A DNA stretch of 64,000 nt from positions 124,001-188,000 of the forward strand of contig NZ_SMLL01000003.1 in the NCBI RefSeq assembly GCF_004681965.1. Reading direction: 5' to 3'. Numbering within the stretch: the first letter of the stretch is position 1; each line of letters starts with the position of its first letter. The DNA is from Ramlibacter rhizophilus. GTDB lineage: Bacteria > Pseudomonadota > Gammaproteobacteria > Burkholderiales > Burkholderiaceae_C. Of the stretch, positions 40,145-48,272 are shown one piece after another. The position numbers were made by a program, and so were the translations under genes. The notes beneath the pieces are model-generated. The model was not told the origin of the DNA. It made no database searches and worked only from the letters and a program-made list of their open reading frames with translations.

Positions 40145-41122
40145 TCAGTCCATCTTCAGATTGAGCTGCTTGACCACCGGCTCCCAGCGCGCGATGTCCG
40201 CGCGCATGCCTTTCTCGGCCACTTCGCTGGTGCTGCCCACGGCCTTGAGGTCCGAAGCCTGCAGCTTGGAGCGCACTTCCGGCTGCTGCATGATCTCCGC
40301 GGCGTGCTTCTCCAGCGCCGCGATCACCGGCTGCGGCGTTCCGCGCGGCGCCTGCAGCACCAGCTTGAAGGTGATGTCGGCGTCGGGCTTGTTGAGCGCC
40401 TTGGGCAGCGTCTGCACGTCCGGGGCCAGCGGCGAAGGCTCGGCCGAGGAAATCGCCAGCGGGGTGAGCTTGCCGGCCTTGGCGTGCGGGATCACCGTGG
40501 GCGTGGCCAGGAAGCCGCAGTCCACCTCGCCGGAGAGCACGCCCATGGTCGCGGGCGCCGGGCCCTTGTAGGGGACGTGCTGCATCTTGATGCCGGCGGT
40601 CTGCAGGAACATCTCGGCCGCCAGGTGCCCCGGCACGGCCGGACCGCCGGAGGCGTAGGTCATGGGCTTCTTCTTGGCCATGTCGATCAGCTCGGCGACG
40701 CTCTTGACGCCGACCTTGGGGTTGCACACCAGCAGCTGCGTGAAGGTGGCGAGCACCGAGACGTTCACCAGGTCCTTCTTCGCGTCGAAAGCGAGGTTGC
40801 GGTAGACGAGCGGGTTGGTGGTGACCACGGTGTCGGGGCTCAGCACCAGGGTGTGGCCGTCCGGCTCGGCCTGCGCCACCACCTGGGCGGCCAGGTTGTT
40901 GCCGGCGCCGGGGCGGTTCTCCACCACCACGGCTTGCCCGGTGCGCTTCTGCAGTTGCTCCGCGAACAGGCGCGTGGTGATGTCGGACGGCCCGCCGGGC
41001 GGCGAGCCGACCAGGATGCGCACGGTCTTGGTGGGCCAGGCCGGTGCCTGGGCCTGCGCGGCGAAGGGGGCGAGGGCGGCCGAAGCGGCGAGGGCGGCCA
41101 GCAGGGTGCGGCGAGCGGTCAT
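40145..41122 (-). CDS. Tripartite tricarboxylate transporter receptor (Bug/TctC family)
   Basis: The 325-aa periplasmic binding protein has a Sec signal peptide (MTARRTLLAALAASAALA) cleaved near AQA, and the Bug signature: WPTKTVRILVGSPPGGPSD, VENRPGAGNNLAAQVVA and YASGGPAVPGHLAAEMF. Bug proteins bind carboxylates or amides and are hugely expanded in Burkholderiales; most, like this one, stand alone without tctA/tctB. GGAGAT lies 7 bases before ATG 41122. It has its own terminator. Confidence 0.93.
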   Translation of the reverse strand: MTARRTLLAALAASAALAPFAAQAQAPAWPTKTVRILVGSPPGGPSDITTRLFAEQLQKRTGQAVVVENRPGAGNNLAAQVVAQAEPDGHTLVLSPDTVVTTNPLVYRNLAFDAKKDLVNVSVLATFTQLLVCNPKVGVKSVAELIDMAKKKPMTYASGGPAVPGHLAAEMFLQTAGIKMQHVPYKGPAPATMGVLSGEVDCGFLATPTVIPHAKAGKLTPLAISSAEPSPLAPDVQTLPKALNKPDADITFKLVLQAPRGTPQPVIAALEKHAAEIMQQPEVRSKLQASDLKAVGSTSEVAEKGMRADIARWEPVVKQLNLKMD

Positions 41123-41361
41123 GGGCTTATCTCCTTGCGTCGTTGTCGGCCGAAGCCGGGTGACGAGTTTATGGCCTGTGCAGGCTGCCGGTCCCCTGCG
41201 GCGGACCGCCTGCGCCGCCAGGCTCGGCAATAGTCCGATCGAGCCAGGAGAAAGCTGCCTCGGCCGACCCCACGACGTGCGGGCCTGAACCAGAATTCGC
41301 CTGAACGTCAACGGGGCCCGCATGCAGCGCGCGGCGGACCTTGGCTCCAAGAGGTGAGGCG

Positions 41362-41583
41362 ATGTCGATGCTGAAGTTCCTACGCCGTGGATCGCTGGAC
41401 AGCCAGTTTCCCCCGCCGCCCCCTGCGGCCGAACCCGCCTGCCCGCGTCCCGGCGAGCTGCTCTCGGACGTCTTCGAGCCGCCCGTCGTCGTCCATGGCG
41501 ACGGCGGCGACGCGGACTGGGCGCTCTGGGACGAGTGCATGTCGGCCTGGGACAGCCTGCGTCCCAGCCCCGACCCGGCCTGA
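41362..41583 (+). CDS. Small uncharacterised protein (73 aa)
   Basis: A short frame from ATG 41362 (MSMLKFLRRGSLD), preceded by AGAGGTGAG, encodes an acidic, Pro-rich peptide ending DADWALWDECMSAWDSLRPS. It has no membrane segment or known motif. Wording of the C-terminus and the good ribosome site favour a real gene, but small size and position next to repeats keep confidence modest. Confidence 0.5.
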   Translation: MSMLKFLRRGSLDSQFPPPPPAAEPACPRPGELLSDVFEPPVVVHGDGGDADWALWDECMSAWDSLRPSPDPA

Positions 41584-41591
41584 GTGAAACA

Positions 41592-41693
41592 CTCCCTCCC
41601 CCTCTGGGGGAGGGTAGGGGTGGGGGCCTCGCGCGCCGACCGCGCCGCTTCCCGCGGGCCCCCATCCCAACCTTCCCCCAGAGGGGGAAGGGG
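41592..41693. repeat. Nested palindromic intergenic element, copy 2
   Basis: Same design as the element at 25667-25772: arms 41592-41628 (CCCTCCCCCTCTGGGGGAGG...) and 41657-41693 (...CTTCCCCCAGAGGGGGAAGG) are near reverse complements, and each is internally palindromic. The central 25-30 bases differ from copy 1. It starts 8 bases past the small-protein stop. Confidence 0.8.
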
Positions 41694-41761
41694 CAAATCC
41701 CCTCGCGCCGCGGGAAGGCCCTCCGCCCAACGCCCATACAGACGCCAGACGTTCCCTATTC

Positions 41762-42128
41762 CAGAGGCCACCGCGGAACCGGCTTCGCCGGGCCGTTGGT
41801 GGCGCCCCCTGAGGGGGGAGCGGCCGCAGGCCGCTTCGGGGGGAGCCATTTCCCAGCGGCCACCGCGGAACCGGCTTCGCCGGGCCGCTGGTGGCGCCCC
41901 CTGAGGGGGAGGCGGCCGCAGGCCGCTTCGGGGGGGAGCCATTTCTCAGCGGCCACCGCGGAACCGGCTTCGCCGGGCCGCTGGTGGCGCCCCCTGAGGG
42001 GGGAGGCGGCCGCAGGCCGCTTCGGGGGGAGCCATTTCCCAGCGGCCACCGCGGAACCGGCTTTGCCGGGCCGCTGGTGGCGCCCCCTTGAGGGGGGAGC
42101 GGCCGCCAGGCCGCTTCGGGGGGGGGGC
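41762..42128. repeat. Four-copy tandem array, unit about 92-93 bp
   Basis: Units begin at 41762, 41854, 41947 and 42040 with CAG(A/C)GGCCACCGCGGAACC and run through GGCTT(C/T)GCCGGGCCG, GGCGCCCCCTGAGGGGG and CGGCCGCAGGCCGCTTCGGG. Copies differ by a few bases and single-base indels. Each unit contains several inverted repeats. Unit length is not a multiple of three and the frames are unlike genes, so it is non-coding. It abuts the fpr stop and may end its transcript. Confidence 0.9.
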
Positions 42129-42902
42129 CTATTGTTCGGCGAACGCCCGCTCGATCACGAAGTCCCCGGGCGTGGTCGTGTTGCCCTCGTTGAAGCCGCG
42201 CGCCTCCAGCATGTGCTTCAGGTCCCGCAGCATGGCGGGGCTGCCGCAGATCATCACGCGGTCGTTGGCGGCATCCAGCGCCGGCATCTGCAGGTCCTCG
42301 AACAGCTTGCCGGTCTGGATCAGCTCGGTGATGCGGCCCATGTTGCGATAGGGCTCGCGCGTGACGGTGGGGTAGTAGCGAAGTTGGCTGGCCACCATCT
42401 CGCCCAGGAACTCGTGGGTGGGCAGGTGGTCGATCAGCAGGTCGTGGTAGGCCAGCTCGTCCACCTGGCGCACGCCGTGCACCAGCACCACCTGCTCGAA
42501 CTTCTCGTAGGTGGACGGGTCGCGCACGATGCTCATGAAGGGCGCCAGACCCGTGCCCGTTCCCAGCAGGTACAGGCGCCGGCCCGGCAGCAGGTAGTCG
42601 ATCAGCAGCGTGCCGGTGGGCTTGCGCCCCACGATGATGGAGTCGCCCACCTGGATGTGCTGCAGCCGCGAGGTCAGCGGACCCTCGGGCACCTTGATGC
42701 TCAGGAACTCCAGGTGCTCCTCGTAGTTCGCGCTCACGATGCTGTAGGCGCGCAGCAGCGGCTTGTTGTTCACGCGCAGGCCGATCATGGTGAAGTGGCC
42801 GTTGGAAAAGCGCAGCGAACTGTCACGCGTGGTGGTGAAGGTGAAGAGGCGGTCGGTCCAGTGGTGCACGCTCAGCACACGTTCTTCGTTGAAGGCGCTC
42901 AT
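42129..42902 (-). CDS. fpr: Ferredoxin/flavodoxin--NADP+ reductase
   Basis: The 257-aa flavoenzyme has FAD-binding RAYSIVSANYEEHLEF near residue 50, the NADP-binding GTGTGLAPFMSIVRDP and YGVRQVDEL-like segments, and MICGSPAMLRDLKHML near the C-terminus, all characteristic of bacterial Fpr. It moves electrons between NADPH and ferredoxin or flavodoxin, for example in oxidative-stress response and Fe-S repair. The stop codon is flush with the tandem array. It is 34 bp downstream of the hydratase gene. Confidence 0.95.
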   Translation of the reverse strand: MSAFNEERVLSVHHWTDRLFTFTTTRDSSLRFSNGHFTMIGLRVNNKPLLRAYSIVSANYEEHLEFLSIKVPEGPLTSRLQHIQVGDSIIVGRKPTGTLLIDYLLPGRRLYLLGTGTGLAPFMSIVRDPSTYEKFEQVVLVHGVRQVDELAYHDLLIDHLPTHEFLGEMVASQLRYYPTVTREPYRNMGRITELIQTGKLFEDLQMPALDAANDRVMICGSPAMLRDLKHMLEARGFNEGNTTTPGDFVIERAFAEQ

Positions 42903-42936
42903 CGGTTCTTTCGATTCGGAAAAAAGGAAAAAGGAA

Positions 42937-43731
42937 TCAGGCCAGTCGCAGCTCCAGCGGACCCAGCGGCGCGTCGAACTCGGCGCGCCAGCACTGTCCG
43001 CCGGCGAGCGGCCAGGCGTCGGTCCAGGTGCCGGTGGTGACGAGGTCCCCCGCCTGCAGGCGCGGCGCGCCCGGGCAGCGGGCCAGCTCCCGGGCGAAGG
43101 CGTGCAGGGCCGCCAGGGGCCCGCCGAGCACGTTCGATCCGCGCCCGGCCTCGACCTCAGCGCGGTCCCGCAGCAGCCGCACGCCGCAGCGGGCCAGGGC
43201 CTCGTTGGCCGACGGCGCGTCCTTGCCGAGGACGCTCACGGGCTGCCTGCGACCCACCCGCAGGCGCGCATGCAGGCCCCCGTCGGCCACGGTCTCGGCG
43301 GCGCTGAACTTCCAGTCGGGACAATGCGACTGCACGACCTCGAAGCCGGGCGCCACCCATTCGATGCACTCGAAGAGCTCCTGCAGCGTTGCGTCTGCGG
43401 TGGGCGTCGTGCCGAAGCCGAACACGACTTCGGGCTCCAGGCGAGGTTGACACAGGCCGTCGAGGCTCAGCGCGGCGGTGTCGCCCCCGCTCAGGGTGGT
43501 GTCCCAGACCGTGCCCCAGATCGGCGCGAAGACGCCGTAGCGGGGCCAGATCAGGCTGTTGGTGAATCCGATCTTGAAGCCACGCGGCTGCTCGCCGCGC
43601 CCGACGCGCAGCGCCCGCACGGCCAGGGCAAGTGCATAGGCGGCGTCCAGGTCCGCGGGCGCAGTGCGCACTGCGGGCCAGGCGCGGCCGCTGTCATAGC
43701 TGTCCAGGAGGGCTTGAGGTGTGGCGTCCAT
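42937..43731 (-). CDS. 2-keto-4-pentenoate hydratase-like enzyme (MhpD/FAH family)
   Basis: The 264-aa protein matches the hydratase/decarboxylase branch of the fumarylacetoacetate hydrolase superfamily: GFKIGFTN near residue 52, LEPEVVFGFG with a metal-binding Glu near 100, and LGGPLAALHAFARELA near 205. Such enzymes hydrate 2-oxopent-4-enoate in meta-cleavage of aromatics. No other meta-cleavage genes are next to it, so the substrate is uncertain. Confidence 0.82.
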   Translation of the reverse strand: MDATPQALLDSYDSGRAWPAVRTAPADLDAAYALALAVRALRVGRGEQPRGFKIGFTNSLIWPRYGVFAPIWGTVWDTTLSGGDTAALSLDGLCQPRLEPEVVFGFGTTPTADATLQELFECIEWVAPGFEVVQSHCPDWKFSAAETVADGGLHARLRVGRRQPVSVLGKDAPSANEALARCGVRLLRDRAEVEAGRGSNVLGGPLAALHAFARELARCPGAPRLQAGDLVTTGTWTDAWPLAGGQCWRAEFDAPLGPLELRLA

Positions 43732-43870
43732 GGGCGGGGTCGGCGGGGCTTCGGGCGCGGAGCGCCGGCCGGAAAAGCCCTCGATTTTGACAGCTCGCGT
43801 TTTTTCCCTGCCGCCGTGCGGTCTGCACCGGCCGGGAGCGCCAGACGTGCGGGATTCGCCCGCAGCTTCG

Positions 43871-44578
43871 TCAGGTCCCCGCGGTGGCCGTCGCGGCGCC
43901 GGAATGGACGATCTCCAGCAGCAGTTCGCTCAGGCCGTTCCAGACGATCTGCACGCCCAGGCACAGCAGGATGAAGGCCGCCAGCCGCAGGAAGACGACG
44001 GTGCCCGCCTCGCCCAGGGGGCGCAGCAGGTAGCGCGCGTAGCGGAAGGCCAGGTACAGCAGCACGCCGATGGACAGCAGGGCCAGGATCCCGCCCCCGA
44101 TGCGCGCCACCGAGATCCAGAAGCGCTCGGTGGGCAGCGACACCCCCACGGTGATCGCCGCGGCGATGGAGCCCGGCCCGCAGCTGATCGGGAAGGTGAG
44201 TGGGTAGAAAGCCTGCTTGCTCGCCTGCTCGGGCGTGAAGGCCTCGGCGAGCTCGGCGCGGCTGTCCACGCTGGTGGGCGTCACCGTGAGCAGGCGCCAG
44301 GCGGCGGCCGCGACGATGAGGCCACCGCCGATGCGCACGATGGGCAGCGAGATGCCGAAGAACTCCAGCACGTAGGAGCCCACCAGCATGGAGCCGGCCA
44401 TGAGCAGGACCATGTTGCGCGCGATGCGCCGGGCCAGCAGCGCGCGCGTGCTGTCCGACGCACCCTCGGTCAGGCCCAGGAAGATCGGCGCAGTCGCGGC
44501 CGGGTTCAGGATGGGGAGGATGGCGGCCAGGGCGAACAGGTACCCCAAGCCCACATTGGCAACGTGCTCCCAACCCAC
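43871..44578 (-). CDS. MarC family (UPF0056) integral membrane protein
   Basis: The 235-aa protein has six predicted membrane helices and the MarC features AAILPILNPAATAPIF, ARNMVLLMAG and FPISCGPGSIAAAITVG. The family's transport role is not settled; the name comes from the mar locus but MarC does not cause multidrug resistance. It starts at GTG 44578, 3 bp after the stop of the BCCT gene. Confidence 0.9.
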   Translation of the reverse strand: MGWEHVANVGLGYLFALAAILPILNPAATAPIFLGLTEGASDSTRALLARRIARNMVLLMAGSMLVGSYVLEFFGISLPIVRIGGGLIVAAAAWRLLTVTPTSVDSRAELAEAFTPEQASKQAFYPLTFPISCGPGSIAAAITVGVSLPTERFWISVARIGGGILALLSIGVLLYLAFRYARYLLRPLGEAGTVVFLRLAAFILLCLGVQIVWNGLSELLLEIVHSGAATATAGT

Positions 44579-44581
44579 GGC

Positions 44582-46120
44582 TTACCCGTGCCGTTTGTCG
44601 TCGCGAGTGGCCAGCTGCATGCGCAGCTGCCGGCGCAGCTCGCGTTCACGCAGTTCCTGCTCCAGCCAGTCGGCCTTCACGCCGCGCCAGAGCGCGACGG
44701 CCAGGAGCACGATCACGACGGCGAAGGGGAGCGCGAAGACGATGGTGGCGGTCTGCACGGCCTGGATGCCGCCGGCCAGCAGCAGCGTGATGGCGATGCC
44801 CGCGACCAGCAGCCCCCAGACGATCTTCACCATCGCCGGCGGGTCCTCGTTGCCGCGCGTGCTCATCATGCCCAGCACCAGCGTGGCCGAGTCCCCGGAA
44901 GTGACGAAGAACACCAGCACCAGCACCGTGGCCGCCGCCGACAGCAGGCCGCTCAGGGGCAGGGCGTCGAAGAGCGCGAAGAGCGCGGTGGACACGTCGG
45001 CCTTCACGGCCTCGGCGATCGGCACCTGGCGCATGATCTCCAGGTTCAGCGCCGTGCCGCCGAAGACGGAGAACCACACGAACGCCGCCAGAGTCGGCAC
45101 GGCCACGGTGCCGATGATGAATTCGCGGATGGTGCGTCCGCGCGAGACGCGGGCGATGAACAGGCCCACGAAGGGCGACCAGGAAATCCACCAGGCCCAG
45201 TAGAAGACGGTCCAGTCGCCGACCCAGCTGCTGTCGCGGAAGGGCGTCATGCGCAGGCTCATGCGCACAAAGTCGCTGAGGTAGTTGCCCAGGGTGGTGG
45301 TGAAGGTGTCCACCACGGCCACGGTGGGTCCCAGGGCCAGCACCGCCAGGGCCAGCAGGCCGGCCAGCACGAGGTTGAAGGTGGACAGCCACTTGATGCC
45401 GCGCGACACGCCCGTCACGGCGGAGGCGAGGAAGAGCACCGTGGTCACGGCGATGATGCCCACCTGCGATGCGGGCGCGATCGCCAGGCCCGCGACCGCG
45501 TTCAGGCCGCTGTTGATCTGCAGCGCGCCCATGCCCAGCGAGGCGGCCACGCCGAAGGCGGTCGCGATGACGGCCAGCACGTTGACCGCCGGACCCAGCC
45601 GGCGCAGCGGCGCCCAGGGCAGCGATTGCACCGCCGTGCTGACCAGGGCCGAACCACCCCGGCGGAACTGGAAGAAGCCGATGGCGAGCGCCACCACGCT
45701 GTACACCGCCCAGGGGTGCATGCCCCAGTGGAAGAAGCTGTAGCGCATGGCCGCGTTGGCGGCCTCAGGCGTGCGTGCCTCGATCCCGGGCGGCGGGGTC
45801 CCGTAGTGGGACAGCGGCTCGGCCACGCCCCAGAACACCAGGCCGATGCCCATGCCGGCCGCGAAGAGCATCGCGAACCACGCGCCCACCGAGAACTCGG
45901 GCTCCTCGTCATCGGCTCCGAGCTTGAGCTGGCCATAGCGGCTGAACGCCAGGAAGAGCGACAACGCGATCAGGCCGAGCACCACCCACAGGTAGAGCCA
46001 GCCGAAATTGCGCGTGACGGTCGCCAGGGCCGTGTCGAAGAAGGCGCCGAGGTGCTCGGGCGCAAACACGCCCCACAGGACGATGGCGACGATGACGCCG
46101 GCAGAAACGATCAGCTCCAA
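44582..46120 (-). CDS. BCCT-family transporter (betaine/choline/carnitine)
   Basis: The 512-aa protein has 12 membrane helices and the family signature around DWTVFYWAWWISWSPFVGLF near residue 295, plus GMGIGLVFWGVAEPLSHY near residue 90. These carriers import quaternary ammonium compounds such as glycine betaine, coupled to Na+ or H+. The start is TTG 46120, supported by GGAGG nine bases upstream; no ATG fits. The charged C-terminal tail is short, so osmotic sensing as in BetP is not obvious. Confidence 0.9.
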   Translation of the reverse strand: MELIVSAGVIVAIVLWGVFAPEHLGAFFDTALATVTRNFGWLYLWVVLGLIALSLFLAFSRYGQLKLGADDEEPEFSVGAWFAMLFAAGMGIGLVFWGVAEPLSHYGTPPPGIEARTPEAANAAMRYSFFHWGMHPWAVYSVVALAIGFFQFRRGGSALVSTAVQSLPWAPLRRLGPAVNVLAVIATAFGVAASLGMGALQINSGLNAVAGLAIAPASQVGIIAVTTVLFLASAVTGVSRGIKWLSTFNLVLAGLLALAVLALGPTVAVVDTFTTTLGNYLSDFVRMSLRMTPFRDSSWVGDWTVFYWAWWISWSPFVGLFIARVSRGRTIREFIIGTVAVPTLAAFVWFSVFGGTALNLEIMRQVPIAEAVKADVSTALFALFDALPLSGLLSAAATVLVLVFFVTSGDSATLVLGMMSTRGNEDPPAMVKIVWGLLVAGIAITLLLAGGIQAVQTATIVFALPFAVVIVLLAVALWRGVKADWLEQELRERELRRQLRMQLATRDDKRHG

Positions 46121-46269
46121 TTGCGTGGGCCTCCGGGAGGTGAGTGGATCGGCCAGTCTAGGCCCTCTCGGCCGCCTGTGGGGCGGGCGGCCCGACCCTG
46201 CCTCACGGTGGCGCTGGGCCGCGGCCTATAGTGCAGCGTTCACTACCCCCGATGACCGGAGAGACCCGC

Positions 46270-47262
46270 ATGCCCTTCGTCCGTTTCGGCCGCACCGGCC
46301 TGAAGGTGTCCCGCCTGTGCCTGGGCACCATGACCTTCGGCCTGCAGTGCGACGAGGAGACGTCGCGCCGCATCCTGGACCGCGCCTTCGAGGCCGGCAT
46401 CAGCTTCCTGGACACGGCCGATGGCTATCCGCTGGGGGGCGAGCTGTCGGTGCTCGGACGCACCGAGGAGATCATCGGCCGCTGGATGCGCGGCAAGCGC
46501 CAGCAGCTCGTGCTGGCGACCAAGGCCGCGGCCCGCATGGGCGAGGCGCCCTGGGAGCAGGGCTGCTCGCGCCGGCACCTGCTGGATGCCATCGATGCCT
46601 CGCTGCGCCGCCTGGGCACCGACTACGTGGACCTGTACCAGCTGCACTGGGACGACCCCGATACCCCGCTGGATGAAATGCTCGAGGCGCTGGATGCCAT
46701 CGTGCGCTCCGGGCGCGCCCGCTACGCGGGCGTCTCCAACTTCATGGCCTGGCGGCTCGCGCGGCTGATCGGCCGGGCCGAGTTGAACCGCCTCGTGCGC
46801 CCGGTCTCGCTGCAGCCCCGCTACAACCTCCTGTTCCGTCAGACCGAGCGCGAGCTGCTGCCGCTCGCGCAGGAGGAGGGCCTCGCGGTCATTCCCTACA
46901 ACCCGCTCGCAGGGGGTCTTCTCACGGGCAAGTACCGTCCCGGCATGGCGCCGCAGGAGGGCACGCGCTTCACCCTGGGCAAGGCGGCGCGCCTGTACCA
47001 GGACCGGTACTGGCACGAGCGCGAGCTGCAGGCCGCCAGCGACTTGCAGGACCTCGCGCAGGCGCATGGCCTCTCACCCGCGCAGATGGCCGTCGCCTGG
47101 GTGCTCGCGCAGCCGGCCATCACCAGCGTGATCGTCGGCGCGAGCCGGCCCGAGCAGCTGTCCGATTCGCTCGCGGCGCTGGACGTGAGCCTGGGCGCCG
47201 AGCTGCTGCAGGCGCTGGACGAGCGCACGCGCGAGTACCGCTTCGGCGACGCGACGCGCTAG
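46270..47262 (+). CDS. Aldo/keto reductase
   Basis: The 330-aa NADPH-dependent reductase has the catalytic tetrad: Asp and Tyr in FLDTADGYP, Lys in LATKAAA and His in YQLHWDD. The C-terminal NADP-binding part has VIPYNPLAGGLLTGKY and VIVGASRPEQL. It belongs to the AKR family resembling YajO/potassium-channel beta subunits; the substrate is unknown. ATG 46270 is preferred (CCGGAGAG upstream); 46252 is also in frame. Its stop overlaps the convergent cydB stop. Confidence 0.92.
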   Translation: MPFVRFGRTGLKVSRLCLGTMTFGLQCDEETSRRILDRAFEAGISFLDTADGYPLGGELSVLGRTEEIIGRWMRGKRQQLVLATKAAARMGEAPWEQGCSRRHLLDAIDASLRRLGTDYVDLYQLHWDDPDTPLDEMLEALDAIVRSGRARYAGVSNFMAWRLARLIGRAELNRLVRPVSLQPRYNLLFRQTERELLPLAQEEGLAVIPYNPLAGGLLTGKYRPGMAPQEGTRFTLGKAARLYQDRYWHERELQAASDLQDLAQAHGLSPAQMAVAWVLAQPAITSVIVGASRPEQLSDSLAALDVSLGAELLQALDERTREYRFGDATR

Positions 47263-48272
47263 TGGTATCCCTCGCCCGGTCCCAGCTTGCCGCGGAACAG
47301 CCAGAACACCAGCACCGTGTAGGCCAGGATCATGGGCAGGAGGATGGAGGCGCCGATCAGGAAGAACACCTGCGAGCCCGGGTAGGCGGCGGCTTCCCAG
47401 ATGGTCATGCTGGGGGGCACGAGGTAGGGCACGTTGGAGATCACCAGCCCCAGAAAGGCCAAGAGGAAGATCGCGATGGCAGACATGAAGGGCAGCACCG
47501 CGTGGCCGCGCCGGATGCCCCACCAGCACAACCAGGCGAAGAGCGCCGTGGCCACCGGAACCTGCAGCAGGAACAGCCAGTTGGGAAAGCTGAACCAGCG
47601 CTCGGCGATGCGGTCGAACTGCAGCGGCGTCCAGATGCTCACGATCACGATGAAGGCCAGCAGCGCCGCGAGCAAGGCGGGCCCCATCCGGCGGGCCTTC
47701 TGCTCCACGTCGCCCGTGGTCTTCATCATCAGCCAGGTCGCCCCCAGCAGGGCGTAGCCCGAAACCACCGCCAGGCCGCACATGAGGCTGAAAGGCGTGA
47801 GCCAGTCGAGGGCGCGGCCGGCGAAGCGGCCGTCGACCACCGGGATCTCACCGAGCAGCCCGCCCAGCACGATGCCCTGCGCAAAGGCCGACAGCGTGGA
47901 GCCGACGGCGAAGGACCAGTCCCAGGCATGGTGGTGCGGCTTGGCCACCCAGCGGAACTCGAAGGCCACGCCGCGGAAGATGAGCGCGAGCAGCAGCACC
48001 AGCACTGGCACGTACATGGCCGGCATGATCACCGCGAACGCGTGCGGGAAGGCGGCCCACAGCGTCACGCCGCCCAGGACCAGCCAGGTCTCGTTGCCGT
48101 CCCAGAACGGCGCCACCGAGTTCATGATCAGGTCGCGCTCGGCCTCCTCGCGGTAGAAGGGAAACAGCATCCCGATGCCCAGGTCGAAGCCGTCGAGCAC
48201 CACGTACATCACCACCGCGAAACCGAGCAGCAGGGCCAGGATCACCGGCAGCACGTCGGCCATGTCCGTCAT
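47259..48272 (-). CDS. cydB: Cytochrome bd ubiquinol oxidase subunit II
   Basis: The 337-aa membrane protein has the CydB N-terminus with DGFDLGIGMLFPF near residue 30 and the WDGNETWLVLGG motif near 65, and eight or nine membrane helices. It pairs with CydA to form the bd-type terminal oxidase, which works at low oxygen and resists cyanide in the short-loop form. ATG 48272 overlaps the cydA stop (ATGA). No cydX-sized gene follows before the convergent aldo/keto reductase. Confidence 0.95.
   Translation of the reverse strand: MTDMADVLPVILALLLGFAVVMYVVLDGFDLGIGMLFPFYREEAERDLIMNSVAPFWDGNETWLVLGGVTLWAAFPHAFAVIMPAMYVPVLVLLLALIFRGVAFEFRWVAKPHHHAWDWSFAVGSTLSAFAQGIVLGGLLGEIPVVDGRFAGRALDWLTPFSLMCGLAVVSGYALLGATWLMMKTTGDVEQKARRMGPALLAALLAFIVIVSIWTPLQFDRIAERWFSFPNWLFLLQVPVATALFAWLCWWGIRRGHAVLPFMSAIAIFLLAFLGLVISNVPYLVPPSMTIWEAAAYPGSQVFFLIGASILLPMILAYTVLVFWLFRGKLGPGEGYH

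Noticed and set aside
41341..42091. Protein-coding frames through the tandem array
   Set aside because: The unit length of 92-93 bp shifts frame between copies and the peptides simply mirror the repeat.
41762..42128. CRISPR array
   Set aside because: Units are directly tandem, about 92 bp, with no unique spacers, and no cas genes are present.
43721..46231. An 836-codon plus-strand frame opposite marC and the BCCT gene
   Set aside because: Translation is a Gln/His/Gly/Arg-rich low-complexity shadow; the membrane proteins on the other strand have recognisable motifs.
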